Positions 33,882 through 43,776 of a stretch of DNA of 64,000 nucleotides are shown piece by piece. The notes beneath the pieces were generated by a model. It did no database searches. It was not told the DNA's origin and saw only the letters and a list, made by a program, of their open reading frames with translations. The translations under genes and the position numbers were made by a program. Within the stretch, counting starts at the first letter, position 1. Every line of letters begins with the position of its first letter. The DNA lies in contig JABTUW010000007.1 in assembly GCA_015075185.1 (NCBI GenBank), forward strand, positions 310,001-374,000. The letters run 5' to 3'. This DNA is from Anaerolineales bacterium. GTDB taxonomy: Bacteria; Chloroflexota; Anaerolineae; 4572-78; J111.

Positions 33882-35393
33882 TTATTTCAACAGATGCGAA
33901 CCGCGATACTCCATCGCATTGGCCCACTTGCCTTTGCCTTTGCCTTTATCCGTGCCGTTGACCGCCGAAGTGGTCTCGGCAAAGGTCAGCACGGCGTGAG
34001 CGGCGGCGTCCGACATCTCGTCGATCGCATCATCGTTGTTGTTGGCAAAAGTGTCGCAAGCCTGGTGGTAGCACGGGTCATAGGCAATACCATTGTCTGG
34101 ATTAATTTCCTCAGCGCCAGTGAAAAGACCACCGGCCGGGATGCCGACGGCGATGAAGGGACCATAATCGGAGCGGCCGTCAAAGGCAGTTGGTTCGGTC
34201 TCCAAGTTCTGTTCGCCGAAATACTCAAGGAAGACCTGCTCGATGTTCTTCGAGCCGTTCGGGCCGGCCAGCGGGGTGGCGGAGCCATCGCCATCGTAGA
34301 CAAAGCGGGCATAATTGGGCGAACCCACCATGTCAAAATTCAGGTTGACGGCAATCTTTTTGATTTGTGACGCACTCAACTGGCTTACATAGTAGGCGGA
34401 TCCGTGCAGACCGGCTTCTTCCGCGCCCCAGAAAGCAAACACAACCTTGTTCCGGGGTTCAATGCCTAAATCTGCCATTTGCAAGGCAATTTCCAGAATG
34501 GTGGCGGTACCGCTGCCATTGTCATTGATACCTGGCCCTTCGGCGACCGAATCCAGGTGCGCACCGACGACAACTACACGGTCATCGCGGCCACCAGGGG
34601 TCGTGGCAATGACGTTGAAGGTAGAGCGAGTTTCAGAGATAGCGTCAACTATTATATGTACTTCTACATCACCTTGTTGGCTCAAATTATACAACTCTTC
34701 GCCTATGGCGAAGGAAGCGCCAACTGAGGGGATATTGGCCACAGGACCGCCGAGTGTACCATTGAAGCCCTCGGTCCGGCCCGCCTGACCTTCGTTAAAG
34801 ATGATTACACCCGCCGCACCGGCAGCCGCAGCGTTTTCAACTTTGACAGAAAAGTTGCAAGTCCCCCGCTGAATCAGCGCAATCCGGCCAGCGGTGAAGC
34901 CGGTAAAATCTGACGCCTCACACCCACTGGTCGAGCTGGGCGTAGCAGCAGGAGGGATCGTAACATCCACTGCTTGTATCAGGGCCGTCACGTCACCACC
35001 GGCTGAGTATTCCATAGTGAAAAATCCAGCCACATCGTTGGGTGGGTAAACGACTGAGTTGGGTGAAACCTGCTCTAAGGTGGGGGGTGAGTTTTCCTGA
35101 AAGAAGGGAAAATCAAAATTTTGCCTGTCAACTTGGTATCCGGCTCCACTCAAAAGACCTTCAACATATTCCCCTGATTCTTCATAACCGGGCGAGGTAG
35201 CCACACGAGTGCCGCCATTACTGTCGGCAATAGCTTGGAGAGCCGCTTGGTGCGCCCTGACGCCCTCTAGCGTCACCGCCCCTCGCAGTTCGGACGTATC
35301 CACCTCAGTCGCCGCCGAAACCAGCGACACGCTGATAAGGACAGCCAGCAGGCTTAAAAAGATGAGCAGAACCACAGGTCTTCTTTTAAGCAT
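33882..35393 (-). CDS. secreted M28 aminopeptidase with PA domain
   Basis: 503 residues. The signal peptide is residues 1-27 (MLKRRPVVLLIFLSLLAVLI, then SVSLVSAA). A protease-associated domain follows (about 145-235, with GRIALIQRGTCNFSVKVENA). Then comes the M28 di-zinc domain with ligands in GAHLDSV, NDNGSG, FWGAEEAGLHGS, NFDMVGS and YHQACDT, all present. It probably removes N-terminal residues from extracellular peptides, like the Streptomyces aminopeptidase S family. The C-terminus (TDKGKGKGKWAN) is Gly/Lys-rich and unusual. The terminator at 33810-33842 lies downstream. Confidence 0.9.
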   Translation of the reverse strand: MLKRRPVVLLIFLSLLAVLISVSLVSAATEVDTSELRGAVTLEGVRAHQAALQAIADSNGGTRVATSPGYEESGEYVEGLLSGAGYQVDRQNFDFPFFQENSPPTLEQVSPNSVVYPPNDVAGFFTMEYSAGGDVTALIQAVDVTIPPAATPSSTSGCEASDFTGFTAGRIALIQRGTCNFSVKVENAAAAGAAGVIIFNEGQAGRTEGFNGTLGGPVANIPSVGASFAIGEELYNLSQQGDVEVHIIVDAISETRSTFNVIATTPGGRDDRVVVVGAHLDSVAEGPGINDNGSGTATILEIALQMADLGIEPRNKVVFAFWGAEEAGLHGSAYYVSQLSASQIKKIAVNLNFDMVGSPNYARFVYDGDGSATPLAGPNGSKNIEQVFLEYFGEQNLETEPTAFDGRSDYGPFIAVGIPAGGLFTGAEEINPDNGIAYDPCYHQACDTFANNNDDAIDEMSDAAAHAVLTFAETTSAVNGTDKGKGKGKWANAMEYRGSHLLK

Positions 35394-35499
35394 CGGTTTT
35401 TTTCTCCTTTGTTATTTTGTAAATTGAACGCTTATAGTTCTCGTCTCAAGAAATGATAATATTAAATTTTAGCTCTAGCGATTCACCTCCCCTCCCTCC

Positions 35500-36606
35500 T
35501 TAGCGGCCCCAGGCATGTAGCTCGTGGCGGGCGACTCCCTGCTCCAACACATCAGAGCAGAGTTCAAAATCTAATTCGTCGTCCCCTTCAATCCATTCGG
35601 GGTCCAACTCTTCGTAGTAACTGAAGCTGATGACGTTTTCCTGGCTGTCGTATAAAATCAAGGCGATGACCAGATAATCCTGCAATTCGCCGCCGTGATT
35701 CTTTAACTCGCCACTGATACAGTAAAGGCCCTCATCAGCCCACTGTTCGATATCCGAGAAATCAAAATCCTGGCGTGGAAGTTGGTCGCTCGGTTCAGCG
35801 GCAACATTCAAATCGAAATTGGCAGCGTTTTCAATCGTGTCAACCGCCAACTCAAAGGGCACACCTGCCCCTGGAGCGACCACATAAGCGGGTGAGTAGC
35901 CGTCGCCGCTATCGGGGCCGGCAATGACCTGGTTTTGGGCATCGTAGAAAGTCCCCAGGACAGACATAAGTTTTTGGGCGGTGCTGGTGTTGTTGACCAG
36001 GTTACCGTATAACAACAGGCCATCATCATACGGGTTGGGGTACATGCGCACGCCGCTAAAGGCCCATGCCTGCGGGGTCGGGGTGAGTGTAGGCGTGGGA
36101 GTGTCGGTGGGAAGAGGGGTTTCTGTGACCGTAGCAGTTGGGCTGGGGGTATCGGTTGGCAGCGGGGCGGCTGTAGCGGTGCTGGTCGGAGGAGGGACCG
36201 CCGTCGGGGGAGCAGCAGGAGGATCGGCCGGATTTGCTGCCGGAGCTGCGGCGTCTTGCGGCAGGGGGTTCGCCGGGGCAGGAGGATTGGCCGGATCAGC
36301 CGGGTCGGCAGATGTAGCCGCTTGGGTTGAAGCCGGAGCGACCTGCTCGACCGCAGCGGCGACAGCGGCCGGGGTGGCCGCGCCCGTTGGGGTCAAGGTG
36401 GGAAGCGGGGTGCGGGTCAGGGTCGGCAGGCGCCGGATTGTGAGCGAGGCTGACCGCTCCCCTGCTCCAACAAAGGCACAGGCTAAGGTGGTCAGGGCAA
36501 AAATAGCAACTGCTGTTAGAAAGTACAAGGATTTCCGCACTCTCCAACATAAATTCGGTGTTTTTGTGCTCGATGGCCGCGGTACAGCACTGTATCTCTG
36601 CATCAT
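35500..36606 (-). CDS. Pro/Thr-rich lipoprotein-like protein with FxLYD-type domain
   Basis: 368 residues. A long basic N-terminus precedes a hydrophobic helix (SLYFLTAVAIFALTTLACAF) that ends in a possible lipobox TLAC. An extended Ala/Pro/Thr-rich linker (about 60-180, with repeats such as PTDTPTPTLTPTP) follows. The C-terminal 185 residues contain GNLVNNTSTAQKLMSVLGTF and GELKNHGGELQDYLVIALIL, two FxLYD-like beta-sandwich units, and an acidic tail. Probably exported and surface-anchored; the function is unknown. The start is one of two consecutive in-frame ATGs (36606 and 36603). Confidence 0.7.
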   Translation of the reverse strand: MMQRYSAVPRPSSTKTPNLCWRVRKSLYFLTAVAIFALTTLACAFVGAGERSASLTIRRLPTLTRTPLPTLTPTGAATPAAVAAAVEQVAPASTQAATSADPADPANPPAPANPLPQDAAAPAANPADPPAAPPTAVPPPTSTATAAPLPTDTPSPTATVTETPLPTDTPTPTLTPTPQAWAFSGVRMYPNPYDDGLLLYGNLVNNTSTAQKLMSVLGTFYDAQNQVIAGPDSGDGYSPAYVVAPGAGVPFELAVDTIENAANFDLNVAAEPSDQLPRQDFDFSDIEQWADEGLYCISGELKNHGGELQDYLVIALILYDSQENVISFSYYEELDPEWIEGDDELDFELCSDVLEQGVARHELHAWGR

Positions 36607-36840
36607 CGAAATCTATCAGCCAGATTGTAAGAATTGATTGTATAAAACTTGAGGATTAAAAAATCCCCCCCTTGAGGAACCCGGCTTAATTATAACACAT
36701 TAACTCAAAACTTTACCAATCCTTTTAAGAGATTTTTAACGATTTATCGTTGTTTTTTCCAAGTCTAACCAATTTCTAATGATATTCTAACGAATTCAGA
36801 ACTCTATCAGTGGTGTCTGCTGATGTTGACCAAAATGAAA

Positions 36841-36863
36841 GGGCGAGGATTTGTTCCTCGCCC
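36841..36863 (-). terminator. terminator of the sdhCAB operon
   Basis: Nine-base perfect stem (GGGCGAGGA/TCCTCGCCC) with a 5-base loop, located 17 bases beyond the sdhB stop on the reverse strand and followed by TTTCATTTT. Confidence 0.75.
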
Positions 36864-36879
36864 TCAAGAAATTTTGAGG

Positions 36880-37650
36880 TTACCGTCCGTTGGGCGTCAC
36901 TCCCAGCAGGGTGGCTTTGATCAATTCGCCGTTCAAGCGGGCAATGAAATCCTGGCTGATCTCTTTGGGACAAACCGCCGTACATTCGCCGATATTGGTG
37001 CAGCCGCCGAACCCTTCTTCATCCATCACCCGGACCATGTTGGCCACCCGCTCATAGCGCTCGACCTGCCCGTGCGGCAGCAGCGACAGGTGCGAGACTT
37101 TGGCCGCGGTGAAGAGCATAGCCGAGGCGTTGGGACAGGCCGCGACGCACGCGCCGCAGCCGATACAGGCAGCGGCATCCATCGCCTGGTCCGCGTTCTT
37201 CTTGGCTACCGGGACGGAGTTGGCTTCGGGGGCGCTGCCGGTGGAGACCGAGATAAAGCCGCCGGCCTGAATAATCCGGTCGAAGGCGCTGCGATCCACC
37301 ACCAGGTCTTTGATGATCGGGAACGGCCTGGCGCGCCAGGGTTCGATGAGAATGGTGTCGCCGTCTTGGAAATTGCGCATATGCAACTGGCAGGTGGTAA
37401 TCGCCACTTCGCCGTGATTTTGGCCGTGGGCGACGCCGTTGATCATCAGGCTGCACATGCCGCAGATGCCCTCGCGGCAGTCGTGGTCAAAAGCAACCGG
37501 GTCTTCCCCCTGCACGGTCAGCTTTTCGTTGAGCAGGTCCAGCATCTCCAAAAAAGAGGAATCCGGGCTGACATCCTCGATATCGTAATCCACCAGGCGG
37601 CCCGGCGAAGTCGAATTCTTCTGTCGCCATACTTTGAGGTGTAGATTCAT
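36880..37650 (-). CDS. sdhB: succinate dehydrogenase/fumarate reductase iron-sulfur subunit
   Basis: About 256 residues. [2Fe-2S] site CREGICGMC; then CIGCGACVAACP and, separated, GGCTNIGECTAVCP for the 4Fe-4S and 3Fe-4S clusters. The insert with LSLLPHGQVER is typical of the Bacteroides/actinobacterial type B enzyme. It passes electrons from SdhA to the membrane cytochrome. ATG 37650 has GGAGAG upstream; the frame runs on to 37719 without support. Last gene of sdhC-sdhA-sdhB. The 105-base gap before it contains GGTTGGAAG simple repeats. Confidence 0.93.
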   Translation of the reverse strand: MNLHLKVWRQKNSTSPGRLVDYDIEDVSPDSSFLEMLDLLNEKLTVQGEDPVAFDHDCREGICGMCSLMINGVAHGQNHGEVAITTCQLHMRNFQDGDTILIEPWRARPFPIIKDLVVDRSAFDRIIQAGGFISVSTGSAPEANSVPVAKKNADQAMDAAACIGCGACVAACPNASAMLFTAAKVSHLSLLPHGQVERYERVANMVRVMDEEGFGGCTNIGECTAVCPKEISQDFIARLNGELIKATLLGVTPNGR

Positions 37651-37755
37651 AGTACTCTTCTCTCCATAGCCAAGATGAAAGGCTGGAAGGTTGGAAGGTT
37701 GGAAGACTGGTTTTCCCATCCCCCAGCCCTCCAGTCCTCCATTCTTCCCTCTTCC

Positions 37756-39726
37756 TTACTTGTAACTCCGCTGTGATAGCTTGACGTACTCAAACCCCAG
37801 CGGCTCTTTATTCAAAATCGGCATGCTGCTCTCGCCGCTGAACTGCCAGGCGGCGGCGTAGGCAAAATGTTCGTCGTCGCGCCTGGCTTCGCCCTCCTCG
37901 GTCTGGTATTCCTCGCGGAAATGACCGCCGCAGGATTCGTTACGGTGCAGGGCATCCAGGGCGATCAATTCGCCCAGTTCCATAAAGTCGGCCACCCGCC
38001 CGGCCAGCTCCAGGCTCTGGTTCAGGTCGTGGCTTTCGCCGGGGACGTTGATGTTTTCCCAAAACTCGGCCCGCAGCGCCGGTAGCTTGGACAGGAGGTG
38101 CTGCAAGCCCTCGGCGGTACGGCCCATACCGCAGTATTCCCACATCAAATGGCCCAATTCGCGGTGGTACGAATTGACCGTCCGCTTGCCCGGGATGCTC
38201 AGCAGGCGGTTGATCCGGGCCATCACCTCGGCCTCGACCTCTTTGAAGGCCGGGTGGGTCGCATCCACTTTATCCAGCTTGGTCGAAGCGATGTAATTGC
38301 CCAGGGTATAGGGCAGGATAAAGTAACCGTCGGCCAAGCCTTGCATCAACGCGCTGGCCCCCAGCCTATTGGCGCCGTGGTCGGAGAAGTTGGCTTCGCC
38401 GATGACAAACAGGCCGGGGATGGTGCTCATCAGGTTGTAATCCACCCACAGCCCGCCCATGACATAGTGTAGAGCCGGGTAGATACGCATCGGCACGTCG
38501 TAGGCGTCCTCGCCGGTGATACTCTGGTAGATGTCGAACAGGTTACCGTACCGTTCCTGGATAACTTTTTTGCCCAGCCGCTGGATGGCGTCGGCAAAAT
38601 CCAGGTTAACCCCATTTTTCAAGGGACCTACACCGTAGCCGTCGTCCACTACCCGCTTGGCCGCGCGGGAGGCGATGTCGCGCGGCACCAGGTTGCCAAA
38701 AGCGGGATAGCGTTCTTCAAGATAATAGTAGCGCTCGCTTTCGGGAATTTCGTTAGGATTGCGGGTGTCGTCCTTCCGGCGCGGCACCCAGATGCGGCCA
38801 TCGTTGCGCAGCGACTCACTCATTAGAGTCAGCTTGGACTGGTGCTCGCCGGAGGGGGGAATGCAGGTCGGGTGAATCTGGGTAAAGCAGGGATTGGCAA
38901 AAAAAGCGCCCCGCTTGTAAGCCCGCCAGATGGCCGTCGCGTTGCAACCTTTGGCGTTGGTGGAGAGATAGTAAACGTTGCTGTAGCCGCCGGTCGCCAG
39001 CACGACGGCATCGCCCACATGGGCCTCGATCTGGCCGGTGATCATATTGCGGGTGATGATGCCGCGCGCCCGGCCATCAACCACTACCAGATCGAGCATT
39101 TCGGTGCGGGTGAACATCTGGACCGCCCCCAGGCCGATCTGCCGTTCCAGGGCCTGGTAAGCGCCCAACAGCAACTGCTGGCCGGTCTGGCCGCGGGCAT
39201 AAAAGGTGCGGGAAACCTGCGCCCCGCCAAAGGAACGGTTGTCGAGCAGTCCGCCATATTCACGGGCAAAGGGGACGCCCTGGGCCACGCACTGGTCAAT
39301 GATGTTAACGCTGACCTGGGCCAGCCGGTAAACGTTGGCCTCACGGGCGCGGTAATCGCCGCCTTTGACCGTGTCGTAAAAGAGACGATAGATGCTGTCG
39401 CCGTCGTTGCGATAATTTTTGGCGGCATTGATGCCACCCTGCGCGGCGACGCTGTGCGCCCGGCGGGGGCTGTCTTGATAGCAAAAACATTTGACGTTGT
39501 AACCCTGTTCGGCCAGCGTCGCCGCCGCCGAACCGCCGGCCAGCCCGGAGCCGACGATGAGAATGGTAAATTTGCGGCGGTTGGATGGGTTGACCAGCTT
39601 CATCTCGAAGCGATGTTTATCCCACTTTTCCTGGATGGGGCCGGAGGGAATGTTCGCTTCCAGAGTTGCTTCGGTAAATTGGGGCATGCTGCCAGTTTTA
39701 ACTTCGGGTTGGGTTGTCACTGCCAT
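37756..39726 (-). CDS. sdhA: succinate dehydrogenase/fumarate reductase flavoprotein subunit
   Basis: 656 residues. FAD-binding motif VGSGLAGGSAAATLAEQGYNV, the covalent-FAD histidine region SPRRAHSVAAQGGINAAKN, and active-site segments NPCFTQIHPTCIPPSGEHQSK and GLFVIGEANFSDHGANRLGASALMQG. It oxidises succinate (or reduces fumarate) in the cytoplasm as part of complex II. It follows sdhC by 18 bases. The 3' neighbour sdhB completes the catalytic pair. Confidence 0.95.
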   Translation of the reverse strand: MAVTTQPEVKTGSMPQFTEATLEANIPSGPIQEKWDKHRFEMKLVNPSNRRKFTILIVGSGLAGGSAAATLAEQGYNVKCFCYQDSPRRAHSVAAQGGINAAKNYRNDGDSIYRLFYDTVKGGDYRAREANVYRLAQVSVNIIDQCVAQGVPFAREYGGLLDNRSFGGAQVSRTFYARGQTGQQLLLGAYQALERQIGLGAVQMFTRTEMLDLVVVDGRARGIITRNMITGQIEAHVGDAVVLATGGYSNVYYLSTNAKGCNATAIWRAYKRGAFFANPCFTQIHPTCIPPSGEHQSKLTLMSESLRNDGRIWVPRRKDDTRNPNEIPESERYYYLEERYPAFGNLVPRDIASRAAKRVVDDGYGVGPLKNGVNLDFADAIQRLGKKVIQERYGNLFDIYQSITGEDAYDVPMRIYPALHYVMGGLWVDYNLMSTIPGLFVIGEANFSDHGANRLGASALMQGLADGYFILPYTLGNYIASTKLDKVDATHPAFKEVEAEVMARINRLLSIPGKRTVNSYHRELGHLMWEYCGMGRTAEGLQHLLSKLPALRAEFWENINVPGESHDLNQSLELAGRVADFMELGELIALDALHRNESCGGHFREEYQTEEGEARRDDEHFAYAAAWQFSGESSMPILNKEPLGFEYVKLSQRSYK

Positions 39727-39744
39727 AATGAGAAACCTCTCTAT

Positions 39745-40446
39745 TTAACGAATGACGCCAAACATAATCGCCAGGGGAACTAATGAGAAGCCACCGGCGA
39801 TGACGATGGCCAGGATTAAGCTCAAGAGGCGCAGGGGTCGGGTGTAAAGGTGATTGTTCAGGCCCAGGGTTTGAAACATGCTCCAGGCGCCGTGATACAG
39901 GTGAAAACCGAGCGCGACCATGGCGATCAAATAAAAAATTGCCGGTAAATAGGCGTACGATTGGAAGCCGGCGACAACATTGTGATAAGCGTCATCCCAA
40001 CGGAAATCGGGGTGAACACCGGGCACGCCCCAGGTAATGTGCATCAGGTGGAGAATGATGAACACAAACAGGATTACGCCACCCACCCGAATATATAGGG
40101 CGGCCAGATTAGCTTGAAGTTTGTGGTGTTTAACGTATTTAGTTGACCGCGCTTGCTCAGCCTCCCGGTACAGCGACCAGGCCGCCCAGACGTGCAGCAC
40201 CACGGCGGCCAGCAGCACCAGCCGGGCAATCCAGAGCAGGTGGCTGTGCCCGAAGATCGGCGCGCCCAGCTCACGCAGCCCTTCGGCATAGGTGTTAAAA
40301 TAGTCACGCCCTAAAAAAGCCTTGAGATTGCCGTACATATGCATGATCACATAGCCAATCCCAATCAGGCCGGTGACAGCCATAATCACCTTTTTGCCAA
40401 TGGATGAGCGGTAAAGGCTCAATACGCCTGCATTCATTACGCCCAT
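39745..40446 (-). CDS. sdhC: succinate dehydrogenase cytochrome b558 subunit
   Basis: About 233 residues with five membrane helices. Histidines in IMHMYGN, VLHVWAAWS, ILHLMHITWG and FHLYHGAWS are the haem-ligand candidates of the single-subunit, di-haem type B cytochrome. It anchors SdhAB and exchanges electrons with the quinone pool. ATG 40446 is fixed by AAGGAGG nine bases upstream, although the frame extends to 40488. First gene of the operon sdhCAB. Confidence 0.92.
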   Translation of the reverse strand: MGVMNAGVLSLYRSSIGKKVIMAVTGLIGIGYVIMHMYGNLKAFLGRDYFNTYAEGLRELGAPIFGHSHLLWIARLVLLAAVVLHVWAAWSLYREAEQARSTKYVKHHKLQANLAALYIRVGGVILFVFIILHLMHITWGVPGVHPDFRWDDAYHNVVAGFQSYAYLPAIFYLIAMVALGFHLYHGAWSMFQTLGLNNHLYTRPLRLLSLILAIVIAGGFSLVPLAIMFGVIR

Positions 40447-40591
40447 GTAAAGAAACCTCCTTATGACGAGCCACGAACGGGGAGACACAGCTACACTTTG
40501 ATATTTGTGGGATTTTTTACAATAGAATGGGGGGGCTTATACCCCTTTTTGAGCTTAAGGCAAACGCTTTTTGGGGATTTTGGGAAAACTA

Positions 40592-43582
40592 TCAAATCAT
40601 CCTTATTATCTCTATTGCCTTCCGCCTGAGATACCCCCAGGTGGCAAACAAGGTGCTGATCAGCGCCGCCGTGGCCATCAAAATGAGCATATAGGGTGTC
40701 ACAATTTCGTCAAAGGCGGGCACGGTGGGCGTTTCGCTGCTGAAGGAGTTGGAGTAGCGGAAGATGTAACCCAGCAGGATACCGGCCACAATGCCGGTCA
40801 GGGTGGCGCTGAGGGTCATAACGAGGGCTTCGCTCAGGAACATGCCAAAAAGGTGGCGGTTCGAGTCGCCGATGGCCTTGAGCATGGCAATCTCGGCCCG
40901 GCGGGTGTAAACCGAGATGTAGGTGACCACGAACACCCCAAAGATCGCCAGGACAAAGCTGAGGGTCGTCAGCACCAAAATGACCACCCGGATCTGCTGA
41001 GCGCTGGCCTCGGCGCTTTCGATATCCTCCGGCGTGGAGCGGACGCTGACACTTTCTGCCAGGCCATACTCCTTGCGTAAAGCGGTGGCGACCTGTTTGA
41101 TCGCCGTTTTACCGGCCTCCTCGGGCAGCCCGGCGATGCCGACGCGCAGGTTGGGCGCGGCCATCAGCCGCTCGATGATGGGGTAGGTGGGGTCGTAAGG
41201 GCCGTCTAGGGGGTCGCGGGTCAGCTCGCGGAAGGCGGTGTGGTTCAGGAAGAGATCGGTGCGGCCATCCTCCGCCTGGGTGCGCTTGGAAGTGAAGCCG
41301 TCGAAACCGGAGAAGCGGCCCAGTACGCCGACAATGCGGACGATGCGCTCGTGGTCCAGCCCTTCGCCTTTCAGACGCAAGGTGTCGCCCAGACCCCGCT
41401 CAAAATATTCAGATAGACCCTGGCTGACAATAACGGCATTGGGGTCGGCCTGTAATTCCTCAAAGCTGGCCGGACTGCCGGCCAGCCACTCAATCCCTTC
41501 GCCATAGGCAATTTCGGTCAGATTGCCGTCCACCCCGTAGACCCGGACGCCCACGTTGCGCAGCCCGACATCATCGCGCACCTGAGTCTCAAAGCGATAG
41601 GTGACAGCCACGTTGGGGCCAAGCGTCCCGTCAGCCCGGATTTCGCCCAGCAGTTCGCGGGTGAAGCGATCCTTGACCTCGGTCGGGGTGGCTTCGCGGG
41701 GTGGGCCGGGGCCTTCGTCTCCATCGGCCAGGAGCGCCGCGCCTGATTTGCGGATGACCAGGGGCGTGCCGTTGCTGAGGCGGGTGTCGGTAGGGGTGTT
41801 GGCCGTTTCTATAGCCAGGCTGGTGGCAAAAAAGGTCGGCAGCGTGGCGCTGATGACAATCATCAGGCTGATCAGGGTGTTACGGTTTTGGCCGCGAACA
41901 ATGTTGCGTTGGGCAAAGAACCCAACCCTGCCGTTGACCAGCTTGACCAGCCCAATAAGCAGCCGCTCCAGGGGCAGCGTCACCGGGAAAAAGAGGAGGG
42001 ATGTGCCGACAATCAGCAGCAGCAGCGAACCGAAAATCAGGGTGGCTTGCAGCCACAACACGCCAAAAGTGAAAGCCAGGGGGAAGACAAAGAAAATCAG
42101 GGCCGGGTAAAATAATGCCACCAGCCCGCCCCAGAAAATCTTGAAGCTGACCCGGCGCTCGCGCAGTTTAGCCAGATCATCCAGTCCCAGGCCCTCGGCC
42201 ACGCCGGGGTTGATGGCATACATGATTTTGGTCCCGGCAGCGCGGCGGGCCGGAGCATAAGCGCTGATGACCAGCACCACGCCTGCCGTCGCCACCGAGA
42301 TGAGCAGGGCCTGGGTCGAAACGGGAGGGACATCGGCGATGGGTACATGGGCCTCTTGAGCGATGAACGGCACGATGACGAAGTTGGTCATGACCTGCCC
42401 CAGGAGGGTACCCAGGCCGATGCCAACCAGACCGAGCGTTGCCACTTCAACGGCGACAAGGGTGAACAGGTAGCCTCGCGGCGCGCCTAAAATACGAAAG
42501 AGGGCCAGGTCGCGGGTCTGCTCGCGGACGTTGGTCATGACCATCGTCCGCACCAGCAGCCCGACGACGCTCAGAGACAGGATGCCGTAAATAGAAACAA
42601 GCGCCTGGAAGAAAATGAAGGCCTCAAAGGTGTCGCTGAGGATGGTCGCGCGGGGCAGGTGGTAGTCATAACTATCGCCCAGCCTGTCCTGGATTTTTTC
42701 AGAGAGGGCGCGGGCACGAAAAGCAGCAGCCTGAGGGTCATTGTTGTTGTAAATACCCTCGTCAAAGGCGACGACGATCCGTTCAGCCTGGCCCGAAATG
42801 CCCAGCCATTGGCGGGTATACTCCAGGTCAACCAGGACGCCGTCGTTGCCTCCCAGGCCGGTCACGCCCCGCTGCAAGGCAATCGCGCTCACGGTCAGGG
42901 TGGTTCGGGCATGGCGGCTGCTGACATTGGCCGCGCTTTCGATCCCCTTTTGGCGCGGCGCCGGCAGGGCATAGCTGATGTCAAAGGTGTCGCCGGGGCG
43001 CAGGCCAAAAGTGTCGGCAGTTTCCTGCAAGACAACGGCGTAACCCGGCTCAAAATTAAGCGTCCCGCTGATAACTTCAAAATCGCCCATATCGTCAACG
43101 GCCCGGTTCAAGGCGACAAATTGGGCGCTGCCGTGGATAAGCTGCGAAGTTTGGATTTCGTTATCGGTTGGAGTAGCAGGCACTAACTCTTTACTGGCAA
43201 CTGCTATGTCCTCTGCCCCTCCGCTCCCCTGCTCCCCTGCTCCTCCGCTCCTCGCCTCCTCGCCTCCCCGGTCCGGCGCGTCCACATCTACAATACCCTG
43301 AATCCGGGGCACAACACGCTTAACCTCCGGGTCGCTGCTTTGGATCAGCGGGATGACACTTTGCTCGTCAATCAGCAGATTCGGTTCGATCTGGCTCTTG
43401 GTCACCACCAGATCATAATCGCCGGCGCTGTTGCTGATGGTCGCCACGTAGAAGCGCTCGTACACATCTACGGTCGCATTCAGCGCAACCAACGCGCCCA
43501 CCCCGACGATCAAAGCCAGCAGCATCAGGATGGTGCGAATTTTACGCCGGTTCAAGTTTTTGAGAACGTATCTAAGGGTCAT
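40592..43582 (-). CDS. large FtsX-type ABC transporter permease
   Basis: About 996 residues. The N-terminal RRKIRTILMLLALIVGVGALVAL is followed by a MacB-like periplasmic domain and a first FtsX block (IFFQALVSIYGILSLSVVGLLVRTMV). A second half repeats the arrangement and ends with a second FtsX block (VVILVLTTLSFVLAIFGVFVVTYISVYTRRAEIAMLKAIG). Eight helices in two sets suggest a LolCE/MacB-related exporter or lipoprotein-handling permease; no ATPase gene is adjacent. Residues about 113-130 (GGEEARSGGAGEQGSGGAED) are translated from a CTCCTC-type simple repeat (43211-43277). ATG 43582 directly follows a dispersed repeat and has no clear ribosome-binding site. Confidence 0.8.
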   Translation of the reverse strand: MTLRYVLKNLNRRKIRTILMLLALIVGVGALVALNATVDVYERFYVATISNSAGDYDLVVTKSQIEPNLLIDEQSVIPLIQSSDPEVKRVVPRIQGIVDVDAPDRGGEEARSGGAGEQGSGGAEDIAVASKELVPATPTDNEIQTSQLIHGSAQFVALNRAVDDMGDFEVISGTLNFEPGYAVVLQETADTFGLRPGDTFDISYALPAPRQKGIESAANVSSRHARTTLTVSAIALQRGVTGLGGNDGVLVDLEYTRQWLGISGQAERIVVAFDEGIYNNNDPQAAAFRARALSEKIQDRLGDSYDYHLPRATILSDTFEAFIFFQALVSIYGILSLSVVGLLVRTMVMTNVREQTRDLALFRILGAPRGYLFTLVAVEVATLGLVGIGLGTLLGQVMTNFVIVPFIAQEAHVPIADVPPVSTQALLISVATAGVVLVISAYAPARRAAGTKIMYAINPGVAEGLGLDDLAKLRERRVSFKIFWGGLVALFYPALIFFVFPLAFTFGVLWLQATLIFGSLLLLIVGTSLLFFPVTLPLERLLIGLVKLVNGRVGFFAQRNIVRGQNRNTLISLMIVISATLPTFFATSLAIETANTPTDTRLSNGTPLVIRKSGAALLADGDEGPGPPREATPTEVKDRFTRELLGEIRADGTLGPNVAVTYRFETQVRDDVGLRNVGVRVYGVDGNLTEIAYGEGIEWLAGSPASFEELQADPNAVIVSQGLSEYFERGLGDTLRLKGEGLDHERIVRIVGVLGRFSGFDGFTSKRTQAEDGRTDLFLNHTAFRELTRDPLDGPYDPTYPIIERLMAAPNLRVGIAGLPEEAGKTAIKQVATALRKEYGLAESVSVRSTPEDIESAEASAQQIRVVILVLTTLSFVLAIFGVFVVTYISVYTRRAEIAMLKAIGDSNRHLFGMFLSEALVMTLSATLTGIVAGILLGYIFRYSNSFSSETPTVPAFDEIVTPYMLILMATAALISTLFATWGYLRRKAIEIIRMI

Positions 43583-43655
43583 TTTGGATTTTAGACTGCC
43601 CGCCATTAGGGGGCCTTTGGCTCTCTGACGGGCGTGGATTTACGATTGAGAGGAT
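43583..43655. repeat. dispersed repeat copy before the FtsX gene
   Basis: Contains GATTTTAGACTGCCC, a short hairpin and GGGCGTGGATTTACG, matching 12836-12905 word for word in order. It forms the entire immediate 5' leader of the leftward permease gene. Confidence 0.65.
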
Positions 43656-43776
43656 TGTACCGAATTTGGCGCAAATAACCAAACCTCTCGGACCCGGTAA
43701 TCCGGGGCTGAGTAGCTTTACCCTCTTGTGGTTTTATGCTAAACTTAAGCCATTATTTCTACTGGAGAAGATAAGT

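Noticed and set aside
38842..39783. 313-codon frame opposite sdhA
   Set aside because: Shadow of a well-conserved flavoprotein gene; no domain recognised.
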